This document shows, piece by piece, positions 35,059-42,974 of a DNA stretch of 64,000 bases (positions are counted from its first letter, which is position 1; every line of letters starts with the position of its first letter). This DNA comes from Pandoraea nosoerga (GTDB lineage: Bacteria; Pseudomonadota; Gammaproteobacteria; Burkholderiales; Burkholderiaceae). Both the position numbers and the translations under genes were made by a program. Location: positions 248,001-312,000 of the forward strand of contig NZ_CABPSC010000003.1 of NCBI RefSeq assembly GCF_902459585.1, in the 5' to 3' direction. The notes beneath the pieces are model-generated. The model saw nothing but the letters and a program-made list of their open reading frames with translations. It ran no database searches and was not told the origin of the DNA.

Positions 35059-35390
35059 TTAGCGAACGTCTCGGCCAAACACGCGGGTGCCTGGCACGAA
35101 ATGAACCGCGTTGTCGGATTGGGGCACGTCACCGGCCGGCGCAACGCCGAGCGTCACCTTGCCATCCGCCACCAACTTGAAGAAGCCGATGGCCGCGTCG
35201 TAGCGCTTGCGAATCTCGTCGGTCATTGACGTCCCGTGGCCGCACAACTGGAAGCGCGCGATGTCGCAGCAAAAGCCGGCCACGACCTTCGGCACGGACG
35301 CCAGCGGCAGCGCGTACCGGCCAGCAAGGTACGCTTCAATTTCACTCGTCGCCGCGTCCAGCGCCTCCGCGAGCACCGCTTCGTTCGGTT
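35059..35390 (-). pseudogene. DUF1320 phage protein (Mu gp36-like), N-terminus deleted
   Basis: The visible part (EAVLAEALDAATSEIEAYLA..., ending GTRVFGRDVR) is the C-terminal two thirds of a gp36/DUF1320 protein. The normal N-terminal 35-40 residues are missing. At about 35385-35392 the sequence passes into the end of an early gene in another frame. Everything that should lie between (late regulator, lysis, terminase, portal, protease and capsid genes) is gone. Confidence 0.75.
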
Positions 35391-35525
35391 CTCCAGCGCT
35401 TCAAGCCACACCGCTGCGGTGGCTGCAAGCAACTCGGCCGACGGCGCACCAGGCAGGCGCAGCAGGACCAGCTTTTGCAGGCCCGTCCCGACTTCGGCGC
35501 GCAGCCACGCGAGATCGTTAGCCAT
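35388..35525 (-). pseudogene. Early phage protein fragment at the deletion joint
   Basis: Forty-six codons of an unknown early-region protein (ANDLAWLRAEVGTGLQKLVLLRLPG... ending WLEALENR) before the frame runs into gp36 sequence and turns into an Arg-rich shadow. The ATG at 35525 overlaps the end of the upstream gene by 8 bp, normal spacing for this operon. Confidence 0.5.
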
Positions 35526-35994
35526 GCTTGAATTGCTCGAGTGCCGCCAGGCCGGCAGCGACCTTGCCCATCTGGCGTGGGGCGGTCGCCGGCTCCGCCG
35601 TCATCACCGAGGTCGACGAGACGCGCGTGCCTGCCAGTACCTCGTAGAGATAGCCGTGAGTTTTCAGCGGCACTTTGAGCCGCCCCGACTCCCGCGCGGC
35701 CAGCACCTGACCCAACGCCTCGATCCATGCTTCGATCGGCGCATCGAACACCTGGCCACCGCGTTCGATGCGCTGTGCATTGACGTCGGGCAGCAGTTCA
35801 CCTAGCAGCTTGGCGAGCCGGTCGAAAGACAGCTCTCGCGTAGCCGGTCGGAACAAGCCGACGTACTGGATCAGCACCTTCGCGAGCGGTGCGGGCATCT
35901 GGAGAGCGGCCAATACGGCTTCGCGCGCGCCGTCGTGCCCGATCAGAGCATCGAGGCTGGCGACCGCTCCGCAGGCGGGACATTTGACTTTCAT
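35518..35994 (-). CDS. Early phage protein with N-terminal zinc knuckle
   Basis: A 158-residue protein beginning VKCPACGAVASLDALIGHDG, with one CxxC, followed by a helical part with LAKVLIQYVGLFRPATRELSFDRLAKLL and a short linker-rich C-terminus. I know similar proteins from BcepMu-like phages next to the transposase but not their role. It lies 11 bp after the next upstream gene in the same transcript. Confidence 0.65.
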   Translation of the reverse strand: MKVKCPACGAVASLDALIGHDGAREAVLAALQMPAPLAKVLIQYVGLFRPATRELSFDRLAKLLGELLPDVNAQRIERGGQVFDAPIEAWIEALGQVLAARESGRLKVPLKTHGYLYEVLAGTRVSSTSVMTAEPATAPRQMGKVAAGLAALEQFKHG

Positions 35995-36005
35995 TGCGCC
36001 TCCCG

Positions 36006-36245
36006 TCAATGGCCTTGCTCGGTCCACAACACACGGCACCCGTTGCGCTGAAATTGGCCTGTGCGGTAGTGGCCGCACTCACCTCGGCCGCTGCGGTAGT
36101 ACGTCGCCTCGCCGCGCTCGACCAGCGCGCGGCACAGGGAGCACGTTTGCACCTGGACGGTGGGTTTCGCACCGCTCGAGTACTCGATACCGATGACCAC
36201 GAAGCCTTCCTGCGTCAACTGTTCGATGGTCAAGGCGATGCGCAT
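36006..36245 (-). CDS. Small Cys-containing early phage protein
   Basis: A 79-residue protein with CSLCRALVERGEATYYRSGRGECGHY and a further Cys (NGCRVLW). Four Cys and two His could bind one zinc. No family recognised. It starts 24 bp after the transposase stop and is followed after 11 bp by the next early gene, so it belongs to the early operon. Confidence 0.6.
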   Translation of the reverse strand: MRIALTIEQLTQEGFVVIGIEYSSGAKPTVQVQTCSLCRALVERGEATYYRSGRGECGHYRTGQFQRNGCRVLWTEQGH

Positions 36246-36269
36246 TGCCGTTGCAGCGGTGCGGCATCG

Positions 36270-38399
36270 TTATGCGGTTTTCCGTTGGTAAGTCCGAAAT
36301 TCGGCGGTCGCCTGATAGGTGTGCCGCCATTTCCTTGCTTTCTCGTCGTCGATTTCCTCCTCGTTCAGTTGATTCAGGCGCAGCCATTCGGCCCAACGCG
36401 CTTCCGGCGTGGCGGGCACGCCCCAGGCCGTCGTTTCCGTGATTGGCGCGGGCATCACGTCCGCCACCGGGTGTGGCGCGACCATTGACACCGGCTCGCT
36501 GGCCTCGACTTCACGCGCCCGCTGGGCGAGTTGCTCGCGATTGATCGTCATGAAGCCGGGGATGGTGACGGTGTCGCTGTGCTCCAGCACCGGGGCGCCG
36601 CGCAACTCTTCGCGCACCTCGACCAGCTTGGCTTCCAGGCGTTTCTCGCGGCCGGCGGCACGCTTCTCGCGGGCGCGCTCGATGACTGACTTCGGCATGT
36701 AGTCGCGCTTGTTGGCATCCAGCTCTGCGGTGCAGAGGAACCGGCCGTCCTCGTCGTACACCCACACGATCTGCGGATCGTGGATGTCATAGCCGACGCG
36801 CAGTTGGGTGCCGTGGAACTCTTCCAGGGCGCGGGCAAAATACCGGTTGCCGAACACCTCCAGCTCGCAGCGGCGCACCGTGCGCAGCACCTGCGGGCGG
36901 AACAGCGGACGGGCTTCGTCGTCGGCCACGCGATGGGGCTCGAAGCCTTGCGCGACGTGCTGCGCCCACTTTTCGTTGGGCGTCATGTGGCGCCGGCGCC
37001 CGGTCTGTGGGTCGGTCAGCTTGGGCAGGCTGCGATGGGGGCGGTCGTTGTACTCGGCCACCTTCTGCTCGCAGAAGGCCACGAACGCCGGCCAGGCCAT
37101 CAGCGGCATCGTGATCACTTCGCCCGGCTTGGCAATCGCTTTGCGGGACAATTTGAACGTCAGCAGCTTCGCCTCGCGATCCATGTCGTGGCCGATGTAG
37201 CCGGGCAGTTCCTTGGCGGCCGTCACCCAGATGGTCTGGTGCAGCTTTTCGATCACGCCGCGCGCCTGCGAGTTGTACGGCAGGCTGTTCACCATCTCGA
37301 TGCCGAGGCGGCCCATGAAGCCGGTGGCCACGTCCGTCATCATCTCGTTCTTGTAGCCGGAGCCGTTGTCCACATAGAACACCGCGCAGATCCCGCCGTT
37401 GAGGCAGGCATAGCGCAGCGCGTCGAGCACCGCCAGCGCGGACTCCGCCAGCCCGACCGACCAGCCGACCACGCGGCGGGTGGCGATATCGATGACGGTC
37501 GTGATTTCCGGCCGAAACGGGCGGCCGTGCAACGGATGCTGCACTTCGGCGTCGAACGTGTGCCCGTCCGCGCTGTAGATGTCGCCCGGCAGCAGGTGCT
37601 CGAAGCCGCGCCGGATGAAAGGCTTGAGTGTCTTCAGTTCACGCTCGCCCATCCGGCCGATCTCGCGCGACACGTTACCGACCTTGGCCAGGAAGCGGCG
37701 CACCTGCCACACGCTCGGCGCTGGTCGCATCGGCTGCGCCAGCAGCCAATCCCGAACGAACTGGCGATACGCATGCTCGACCGTGGGCTTTTCCGGGCGC
37801 TGGTAGTGGCCCAGGAAGAACGGCGCCCAGTCGGGCACGCTCATGTCCCGCTCACGCTTTTTCGGCGCCAGCATGCCACCGCGCTCGTACTCGACAAAGC
37901 GCAGCACGCTACGCACGCTCGGCAGGCCGTCCGGGCTCTTGCGGCCGCGCTCGTCGCGGGCCATCTTGAGCATGCCGACCAACTGCTCGTTGGCGGAGCC
38001 AATGCGGGCCATGTCGATCAGAACGGCGGCGGCCTTCTTCATCGGATAGCCCGAGCGCTGCATCAGCAGGTCGAGCGCCAGCAGCACGCCTTTGCGGGCA
38101 TCGGCCTTGAGCGCCTGGGCTTCGGTTTCGATCAGCGGCAACTGCTCTTCGCGGCGCGTGGGCAGCGACGGTGCGGGCAGCGTTGCTGCCAACTGTTCGG
38201 CGGCCTTGGCTTTGATAGCTGCTAGCACGTTGGCGGGAGGCGCGTATTCATAGCCACCGCCGCGACCAGAGCGTGGCTGGCTGACCCAGCCCTCCCTTAA
38301 TGCCATCGCAATCACGTTTGCTTTGGTCGTTGGTAGGCCAGCCAACCGCATGGCTGCCAATTCCGCCGCGCTGTAGTGGGTTTTTATCAGAGCACTCAT
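36270..38399 (-). CDS. Mu-like transposase A (DDE integrase core)
   Basis: A 709-residue MuA/BcepMu TnpA-type transposase. The N-terminal Mu DNA-binding domain (YSAAELAAMRLAGLPTTKANV, residues 8-40) is followed by helical domains. The RNase H-like core has Asp in IYSADGHTF (about residue 250), Asp in FYVDNGSGYKN and Glu in RGVIEKLH, the DDE triad. The C-terminal beta-barrel and a charged tail follow (EEEIDDEKARKW). It would cut and join prophage ends. The ATG at 38399 overlaps the previous stop (ATGA). No MuB-type ATPase gene is present, so transposition would be weak even if A is active. Confidence 0.92.
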   Translation of the reverse strand: MSALIKTHYSAAELAAMRLAGLPTTKANVIAMALREGWVSQPRSGRGGGYEYAPPANVLAAIKAKAAEQLAATLPAPSLPTRREEQLPLIETEAQALKADARKGVLLALDLLMQRSGYPMKKAAAVLIDMARIGSANEQLVGMLKMARDERGRKSPDGLPSVRSVLRFVEYERGGMLAPKKRERDMSVPDWAPFFLGHYQRPEKPTVEHAYRQFVRDWLLAQPMRPAPSVWQVRRFLAKVGNVSREIGRMGERELKTLKPFIRRGFEHLLPGDIYSADGHTFDAEVQHPLHGRPFRPEITTVIDIATRRVVGWSVGLAESALAVLDALRYACLNGGICAVFYVDNGSGYKNEMMTDVATGFMGRLGIEMVNSLPYNSQARGVIEKLHQTIWVTAAKELPGYIGHDMDREAKLLTFKLSRKAIAKPGEVITMPLMAWPAFVAFCEQKVAEYNDRPHRSLPKLTDPQTGRRRHMTPNEKWAQHVAQGFEPHRVADDEARPLFRPQVLRTVRRCELEVFGNRYFARALEEFHGTQLRVGYDIHDPQIVWVYDEDGRFLCTAELDANKRDYMPKSVIERAREKRAAGREKRLEAKLVEVREELRGAPVLEHSDTVTIPGFMTINREQLAQRAREVEASEPVSMVAPHPVADVMPAPITETTAWGVPATPEARWAEWLRLNQLNEEEIDDEKARKWRHTYQATAEFRTYQRKTA

Positions 38400-38920
38400 T
38401 TGGAGGCCCGCTTGATCCGGTGCATCAGTTGACCGAGCAGCTTCTCGTCCATCTGGCCTTCGATGGCGCGCTGCTTGGCCTTGATGTGGCGATCCAGCAC
38501 GGCCATCGCCCCAAATTCGGCACACAGCGCCTCGTCGGCAGTCAGCACCTTGCGGCCGACGTGATGCGCCATCCATTCCAGCGGGCTGAAATCCTCGCAA
38601 ACGATCATGATCGCCATGAAGGCATCGACCGGGATACGCCGGTCGGCCTGGCTGGGCGCCGTCCACAGATCGAGATGGGATTTGTTGATGGGACGGCTGA
38701 GCAGTTCGGCCACACGTTCGGCCACACGTTCGCGGGACAGGCCCCGGCCAAAGGCCGCATCCAGCACAACGACCAGGGCCTGGCGGATAGCAGCATCCAG
38801 GATGTTCTCGCCCTTGACGGCCACCACGCCGCTGGGCGTGTCGATGGCAAACACATCAAAATTGAGCGCGAGTTGGCCTTCGGCCGCCTCGGTACGCGCT
38901 GCGCGTTGACGTTTACTCAT
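38396..38920 (-). CDS. Early phage protein of unknown role, coupled to the transposase
   Basis: A 174-residue protein starting MSKRQRAARTEAAEGQLALNF. It continues helically with NILDAAIRQALVVVLDAAFGRGLSRERVAERVAELLSRPI-like segments (shown in part) and DFSPLEWMAHHVG. The region VAERVAELLSRPINKS may be a helix-turn-helix. No Walker motifs, so it is not a MuB homologue. The stop overlaps the transposase start by four bases. GGGA precedes the ATG at 38920. Confidence 0.65.
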   Translation of the reverse strand: MSKRQRAARTEAAEGQLALNFDVFAIDTPSGVVAVKGENILDAAIRQALVVVLDAAFGRGLSRERVAERVAELLSRPINKSHLDLWTAPSQADRRIPVDAFMAIMIVCEDFSPLEWMAHHVGRKVLTADEALCAEFGAMAVLDRHIKAKQRAIEGQMDEKLLGQLMHRIKRASK

Positions 38921-38999
38921 TTTTTGATATTCCCTTGTCACCTCAGTACGGTTTCCGGTGCGCTCGGAACACTTGAGCGTTAGAATTGACGTGTGAAAA

Positions 39000-39296
39000 C
39001 TACGCCGGCGCGTTAGCCTGGCCGCCGCATTCCGGTTCGATATACTTGTGGGCGTAGCGGGGGCGAATGCGCCGGCCGTCGGGTGTCCAGCGATCCGGCC
39101 ACAGTTCGTGCGCGGGCACACCGAGAAACTGGCTGATCGCCAGCTCGCCCGAAAAGGCGGGACGGCCCAAGGCATTGCGCACGGTGGACGGCGGCAGGCC
39201 ACGCTCGCGCGCCAGCGCGTTCATCGTGGTGCCCCGCTTGCGGATGGCGGCCTTGATGTCTTCCTTGTGCCAGCCAGGGGCTTGGGTACGGCTCAT
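39000..39296 (-). CDS. ner: Ner/Nlp-family phage regulator
   Basis: A 98-residue protein with the Ner fold: WHKEDIKAAIRKRGTTMNALAR, then LPPSTVRNALGRP and FLGVPAHELWPDRW. In Mu, Ner represses both the early promoter and the repressor promoter during lytic growth. It is the first gene of the early operon and starts 75 bp after the putative early promoter -10 box. Confidence 0.9.
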   Translation of the reverse strand: MSRTQAPGWHKEDIKAAIRKRGTTMNALARERGLPPSTVRNALGRPAFSGELAISQFLGVPAHELWPDRWTPDGRRIRPRYAHKYIEPECGGQANAPA

Positions 39297-39370
39297 GTCG
39301 GCTCCTTTTGAATCACCGGTGACAGCCGGTTTTTTGTTCGGGTGATAGTCCCGAAGGTCAGTTTTAACGA

Positions 39371-39399
39371 AGCTTAACCGTATCGAAATGTATTGTCAA
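39371..39399 (-). promoter_or_regulatory. Putative early promoter (Pe) of the prophage
   Basis: On the minus strand a perfect -35 TTGACA (39394-39399) and a -10-like TAAGCT (39371-39376) lie 17 bp apart, pointing at ner. One operator copy lies between the two boxes and another overlaps the -35 box. Confidence 0.7.
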
Positions 39400-39545
39400 T
39401 ACGGTTCAGTCGATACGGTTTGCTCGGCATGGTCGTCAAGCACAATCAGATCAAGAATCCTTTGAAAACAAGCTCTTAAATTATGGCAATTTCAAATCAA
39501 ACTGTATCGATAGCGATACGATTAGCGGGCATGGAACTGTATCGA
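39376..39545. promoter_or_regulatory. Operator array of the prophage switch (six 11-bp sites)
   Basis: An 11-bp motif, AACYGTATCGA or its complement, occurs at 39376-39386 (AACCGTATCGA), 39396-39406 (TCAATACGGTT), 39410-39420 (TCGATACGGTT), 39500-39510 (AACTGTATCGA), 39513-39523 (GCGATACGATT) and 39535-39545 (AACTGTATCGA). The last one touches the repressor start codon. Three lie at the early promoter and three at the repressor side, as in the O1-O3 layout of Mu. Confidence 0.8.
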
Positions 39546-39988
39546 TGAAGAAGTTGCACTCAGCCTCGGAAATAGCCCGAATGGCGTTGCCCGACCTCCC
39601 GACGACGAAGGCCAATGTAATTGCGAGGGCGGAAAAGGAGCGTTGGTACTTCGAGGAACGCAAGGGCCTGGGCGGGACTCGGCGCGTCTATGAGATTCCG
39701 GCGCGTTACTTGGGCCAGGCGGATGCGTCCGCGCCGGCCCCAGACAAACCCGTGGTGCCGAAGGCGCGCGGCGAGGTTGTCGGCACAATTACGCCGGGCG
39801 GCCCTAAGGTAGATTTGGAGAAACTCCAGTTTGTGGACAGAGTTTTGGAAGAATGGCTACAGGAGCGGGGGCTGCGCCTGAAGCCCGAACGCCGCGCCGC
39901 TGTCTTATCGGTTTTGTACGATTACATGACCAACAAGGGCGCCACCAGCGAAGAAGTTCAACGACTGCTTAAAATCACAGCGAGCTAA
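39545..39988 (+). CDS. Mu-like c repressor
   Basis: A 147-residue protein whose first 60 residues (SASEIARMALPDLPTTKANV, then KGLGGTRRVYEIP) form a Mu-type DNA-binding domain. It resembles the first 40 residues of the transposase in this same prophage, as expected if both bind related sites. The C-terminal part (VDLEKLQFVDRVLEEWLQERGL) should serve oligomerization. It is divergent from ner across the operator array. An operator copy overlaps its start codon, so it may control itself. Confidence 0.85.
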   Translation: MKKLHSASEIARMALPDLPTTKANVIARAEKERWYFEERKGLGGTRRVYEIPARYLGQADASAPAPDKPVVPKARGEVVGTITPGGPKVDLEKLQFVDRVLEEWLQERGLRLKPERRAAVLSVLYDYMTNKGATSEEVQRLLKITAS

Positions 39989-40396
39989 TTGACAAGGATT
40001 TATACTGCTGCTTTGCTTTTACCAGAGCAGCATCGTGTTTCAAGAAGAAGAGCCTGAACAGGCCCTGAAACGCGCGCTGGACAATGCGCTGGAGTCATCC
40101 AGTCCTACGGGGTTGCAGTGCTATTCGAAGTACGGGTCGCCGGACGGAGGCCGCAATGCTGCCAACGATCCGCGCTATGGCCAGCCTGGCGTTCAAAATC
40201 GGGGCATCGCTTCGCATTCAAGTGACAAAAACGGCGCAAATCTGCTGAAGATTGCGCCGTTTTTAATCGCTTTCTTGCATTTTTTTCTCGACGACCCGGG
40301 GCAGGTGATAGCCGCATGGTTACTGGCTTTGTGGCCTTTTTTATCCCCCTTTCTAAGGAGACAAAATAACCACCACCCCACATCCATTGGCCGGCG
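39989..40396. other. Gene-poor region at the left border of the prophage
   Basis: 408 bp in which I accept no gene. A GTG-started frame at 40035-40451 runs straight through a strong terminator and is doubtful. The left end of the Mu-like prophage should lie here, since in Mu the repressor is within about 1 kb of the left end, but I could not find matching termini or a 5-bp target duplication. Confidence 0.5.
40227..40264 (+). terminator. Strong terminator behind the repressor
   Basis: A 13-bp perfect inverted repeat (AAAAACGGCGCAA / TTGCGCCGTTTTT) with a 12-nt loop and a T-run. Confidence 0.88.
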
Positions 40397-40792
40397 TCAG
40401 TCGAAATCGAACATCTCGAAAAGCGACTTCTTCCTGCGAGGCTGCTCATAGTGACGACGGCGGCCGTCGTGACCATACTGGGGACTGCGGCGATGCGCGC
40501 CGTCGCCGTATTCGCGATGGTCGTGCGGATCACGATACTCGCGCGGCATGCGCTCGTCGCCGGCGCCGCCGCGCGCCGGATGCGCCGGATGCGCCGGATG
40601 CGCCGGATGCGCCGGATGCGCCGGATGCGCCGGATGCGCCGGCATCGTGCCGCCGCCGTCCGCGCGCTCGATCAGTTTGTCCAGCTCGCCGCGATCGAGC
40701 CACACGCCCCGGCAACTCGGGCAGTAATCGATTTCCACTCCCTGACGCTCCGTCATCAGCAGGTCCGGGGTACCGCACACGGGACACTTCAT
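40397..40792 (-). CDS. Zinc-ribbon (TFIIB-type) protein with a His-Pro-Ala repeat
   Basis: A 131-residue protein. The N-terminal 45 residues form a zf-TFIIB domain with CPVCG and YCPSCRGVWLDRGELDKL. It is followed by seven units of Ala-His-Pro encoded by exact 9-bp repeats (40574-40636). Then comes an Arg/His/Tyr-rich region and a basic-then-acidic end (RRKKSLFEMFDFD). Proteins of this type occur widely in proteobacteria with no known role; the closing FEMFDFD motif recurs in them. The His-rich repeat could bind metal. It is the first host gene after the prophage. Confidence 0.82.
   Translation of the reverse strand: MKCPVCGTPDLLMTERQGVEIDYCPSCRGVWLDRGELDKLIERADGGGTMPAHPAHPAHPAHPAHPAHPAHPARGGAGDERMPREYRDPHDHREYGDGAHRRSPQYGHDGRRRHYEQPRRKKSLFEMFDFD
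40574..40636. repeat. Seven perfect 9-bp tandem repeats
   Basis: Unit CGCCGGATG repeated seven times, with a degenerate eighth copy (CGCCGGCAT). It lies within the zinc-ribbon gene and keeps its frame. Copy number is likely variable between strains. Confidence 0.95.
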
Positions 40793-41049
40793 CGTTTCGC
40801 TCCGTCACGTAAAAGACAACGCCTTCAATGTATCGGTGGCAGCTCAACGAAAAAACCTGCATTTCCATTCGCGAAACTTCGAAAAATCCGAATCCTCCCG
40901 CCCTCTTAGTCCTCTTCCGGTTCTCTTCCGTCTCATTTCCGCACATGCGCGCAAAAAAAGCGGCGCCAGCTCTCGCCGACACCGCCCGGGGCACCACGTC
41001 AGATCCGGCGAATGGTCAGAGTCCCGCCATCGTCCCGTCGCCGTGGGCC

Positions 41050-41832
41050 TCAGTGCAGGACCTTCGCCCTCGCCGCGTCACGCCGCGCCCTGGCGCGTCG
41101 CGTGAGCATGTTCAACCCTTCGACGAACGCCGAGAACGCCATCGCCGCGTAGATGTAACCCTTCGGGATATGCGAGCCAAAGCCTTCCGCGATCAGCGTC
41201 ATGCCGATCACCAGCAGGAAGCCCAGCGCCAGCATCACCACCGTCGGGTTCGCGGCAATGAAGCGCGACAGCGGGCCGGCCATGAACAACATCGCCGTCA
41301 CCGCGGCAATCACGGCCACGAACATGATCGGGATGTGCTCCGTCATGCCCACCGCCGTCACGATACTGTCGATCGAGAACACCAGGTCTAGCATGAGGAT
41401 CTGCAGCACCGCCGCGCGCGCCGAGATCGTCGCGAGCGTGCCGCCCGCGGATGCCTCACCAGGTTCGCCATGCGCGTCGTCCGGCCCCGTCGCGACGTGA
41501 TGATGCATCTCCTTCGTGGCCTTCCAGACAAGGAACAGCCCGCCCGAGATCAGGATCAGGTCTCGCCACGAAAAACCGTGACCGAACAGCTCGAACAGCG
41601 GCGCCGTTAGCTTCGCAATCCACGCCACGGTGCCCAGCAGCGCCAGTCGCATGACCAGCGCCAGCGCAATGCCCATGCGCTGCGTGCGCGCACGCATCGA
41701 CTCCGGCAATTTGTTGGTGAGGATCGAGATGAAAATCAGGTTGTCGATGCCGAGCACGACCTCCATCACCACCAGCGTGACGAGCGCCGCCCATACCGCC
41801 GGGTCGACCGCCAAAGCAAGAAGATAGTCCAT
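41050..41832 (-). CDS. TerC-family membrane protein (YgdQ/YoaE-like)
   Basis: A 260-residue membrane protein with seven spans and the two TerC motifs, [17 protein letters not shown] near residue 25 and [15 protein letters not shown] near residue 140. A His-rich loop ([14 protein letters not shown]) lies between spans. Belongs to a different TerC branch from the protein at 14403-15131. The usual partner CBS/CorC domain is absent. A Mn2+ transport role is possible. Confidence 0.88.
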   Translation of the reverse strand: MDYLLALAVDPAVWAALVTLVVMEVVLGIDNLIFISILTNKLPESMRARTQRMGIALALVMRLALLGTVAWIAKLTAPLFELFGHGFSWRDLILISGGLFLVWKATKEMHHHVATGPDDAHGEPGEASAGGTLATISARAAVLQILMLDLVFSIDSIVTAVGMTEHIPIMFVAVIAAVTAMLFMAGPLSRFIAANPTVVMLALGFLLVIGMTLIAEGFGSHIPKGYIYAAMAFSAFVEGLNMLTRRARARRDAARAKVLH

Positions 41833-42014
41833 ATGTGCGCCAGAGTTTCCGTAGGTTATCGGCCCGTCGCCGCCGTCCCCGGCGGCATCCAGAGCCTTCG
41901 TTATCCCGCACTCTGCGTAGTGTGCGAGTCAGGACAGCATCATCACGCAACTCACGCTTCGCAAAAACCAGCCATATACTTCACAACAGTTCGGTTTTTT
42001 CGAAGTCACCCATC

Positions 42015-42974
42015 ATGTTGAACTACCGACATCTTTACTATTTCTGGGTCGTCGTCAAGGAGGGCGGGTTCGCACGGGCGGCCGAACGTCTGGACATGGC
42101 CGTGCAGACGATCAGCGCCCAGGTGCGCGAACTCGAGAAATCGCTGGGGCATCAGTTGCTCAAGCCGGCCGGGCGCGGGGTTGCCATGACCGAGTCGGGT
42201 CAGGCGGCGTTCCGGCGGGCCGAGGAGATCTTCCGCCTCGGACAATCGATTCCGGATGAAGTCCGTGAAGCGGCAAGCGGGCGCGTCGCGCGCCTTGCGG
42301 TCGGCCTCGCGGACGGCATCTCGAAGCTCGCCGCGCACGCGATTCTCGCGCCGGTTCTCGACACGCCCTCGCTGCGGCTCGTCTGCCACGAAGGCGAGCA
42401 CGAGCAACTGCTCGCCGAACTCGCCCTCCACAAGCTCGACCTCGTGCTCGCGAGCCAGCCCGCGCCGTACAACCCGACGCTGCGACTGGCCAGTGAGCGC
42501 CTGGTGGAGTCGCCCGTGGACTGGTACGGTCCCGCATCGATCGTGCGCCATACGTCGCGCGACCACTTCCCCGCATGCCTGAGCACGCTGCCCGTCCTGC
42601 TGCCCACCGGACATTCGGCGCTGCGCGCCCGTCTGGATCTGTGGTTCGAGGCGCAGGGCATCCGCCCGAACGTCGTGGGCGAATTCGAGGACAGCGCGCT
42701 CATGGCCGTGTTCGCCACGCGCGGCATGGGCGTGTTTGCGTTGAGCGAGACCGGCGCGGGCGACGTGTCGATGCTGCGCGGCCTGCGCTGGCTCGGCCGG
42801 CCCGACGGCGTTCACGAGGAAATCCATGCGATCCGCTCGCGACGCGGCGAGGGCCATCCGCTCGTGCTGCGCATCCTCTCGCAATTCGGCCCGTCGCCCG
42901 ATTCTGATATAAGAACGGTGAAGGCGCTTTCGGCGCCGCCCTCCTCTGCAAGGAAATCCCATGTCCAGTCGTAG
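42015..42974 (+). CDS. nhaR: LysR-family regulator, NhaR type
   Basis: A 319-residue LysR protein. It opens MLNYRHLYYFWVVVKEGGFARAAERLDM, the NhaR signature, with the helix-turn-helix in residues 18-40 (RAAERLDMAVQTISAQVREL). A substrate-binding domain follows. In E. coli NhaR activates nhaA in response to Na+. Here no nhaA is adjacent; the next gene, overlapping the nhaR end by 14 bp, is an AI-2E-family permease. The C-terminal 15 residues come from the overlap and are not conserved. An in-frame start at 41835 adds 60 Arg-rich residues and is rejected. Confidence 0.85.
   Translation: MLNYRHLYYFWVVVKEGGFARAAERLDMAVQTISAQVRELEKSLGHQLLKPAGRGVAMTESGQAAFRRAEEIFRLGQSIPDEVREAASGRVARLAVGLADGISKLAAHAILAPVLDTPSLRLVCHEGEHEQLLAELALHKLDLVLASQPAPYNPTLRLASERLVESPVDWYGPASIVRHTSRDHFPACLSTLPVLLPTGHSALRARLDLWFEAQGIRPNVVGEFEDSALMAVFATRGMGVFALSETGAGDVSMLRGLRWLGRPDGVHEEIHAIRSRRGEGHPLVLRILSQFGPSPDSDIRTVKALSAPPSSARKSHVQS

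Noticed and set aside
38396-38920. 174-residue early gene as a MuB-type ATPase
   Set aside because: No Walker A or B motif and too short.
29315-40400. A third copy of the tRNA 3'-end repeat bounding the second integrase's island
   Set aside because: I looked for it around 30,500 and 39,990-40,400 and found no copy of TGATTCGCCACCA.
40035-40451. GTG-started 138-codon frame at the prophage border
   Set aside because: It runs through a 13-bp-stem terminator at 40227-40264 and into the antisense of the zinc-ribbon gene. A shorter real gene ending before the terminator cannot be excluded but has no stop there.
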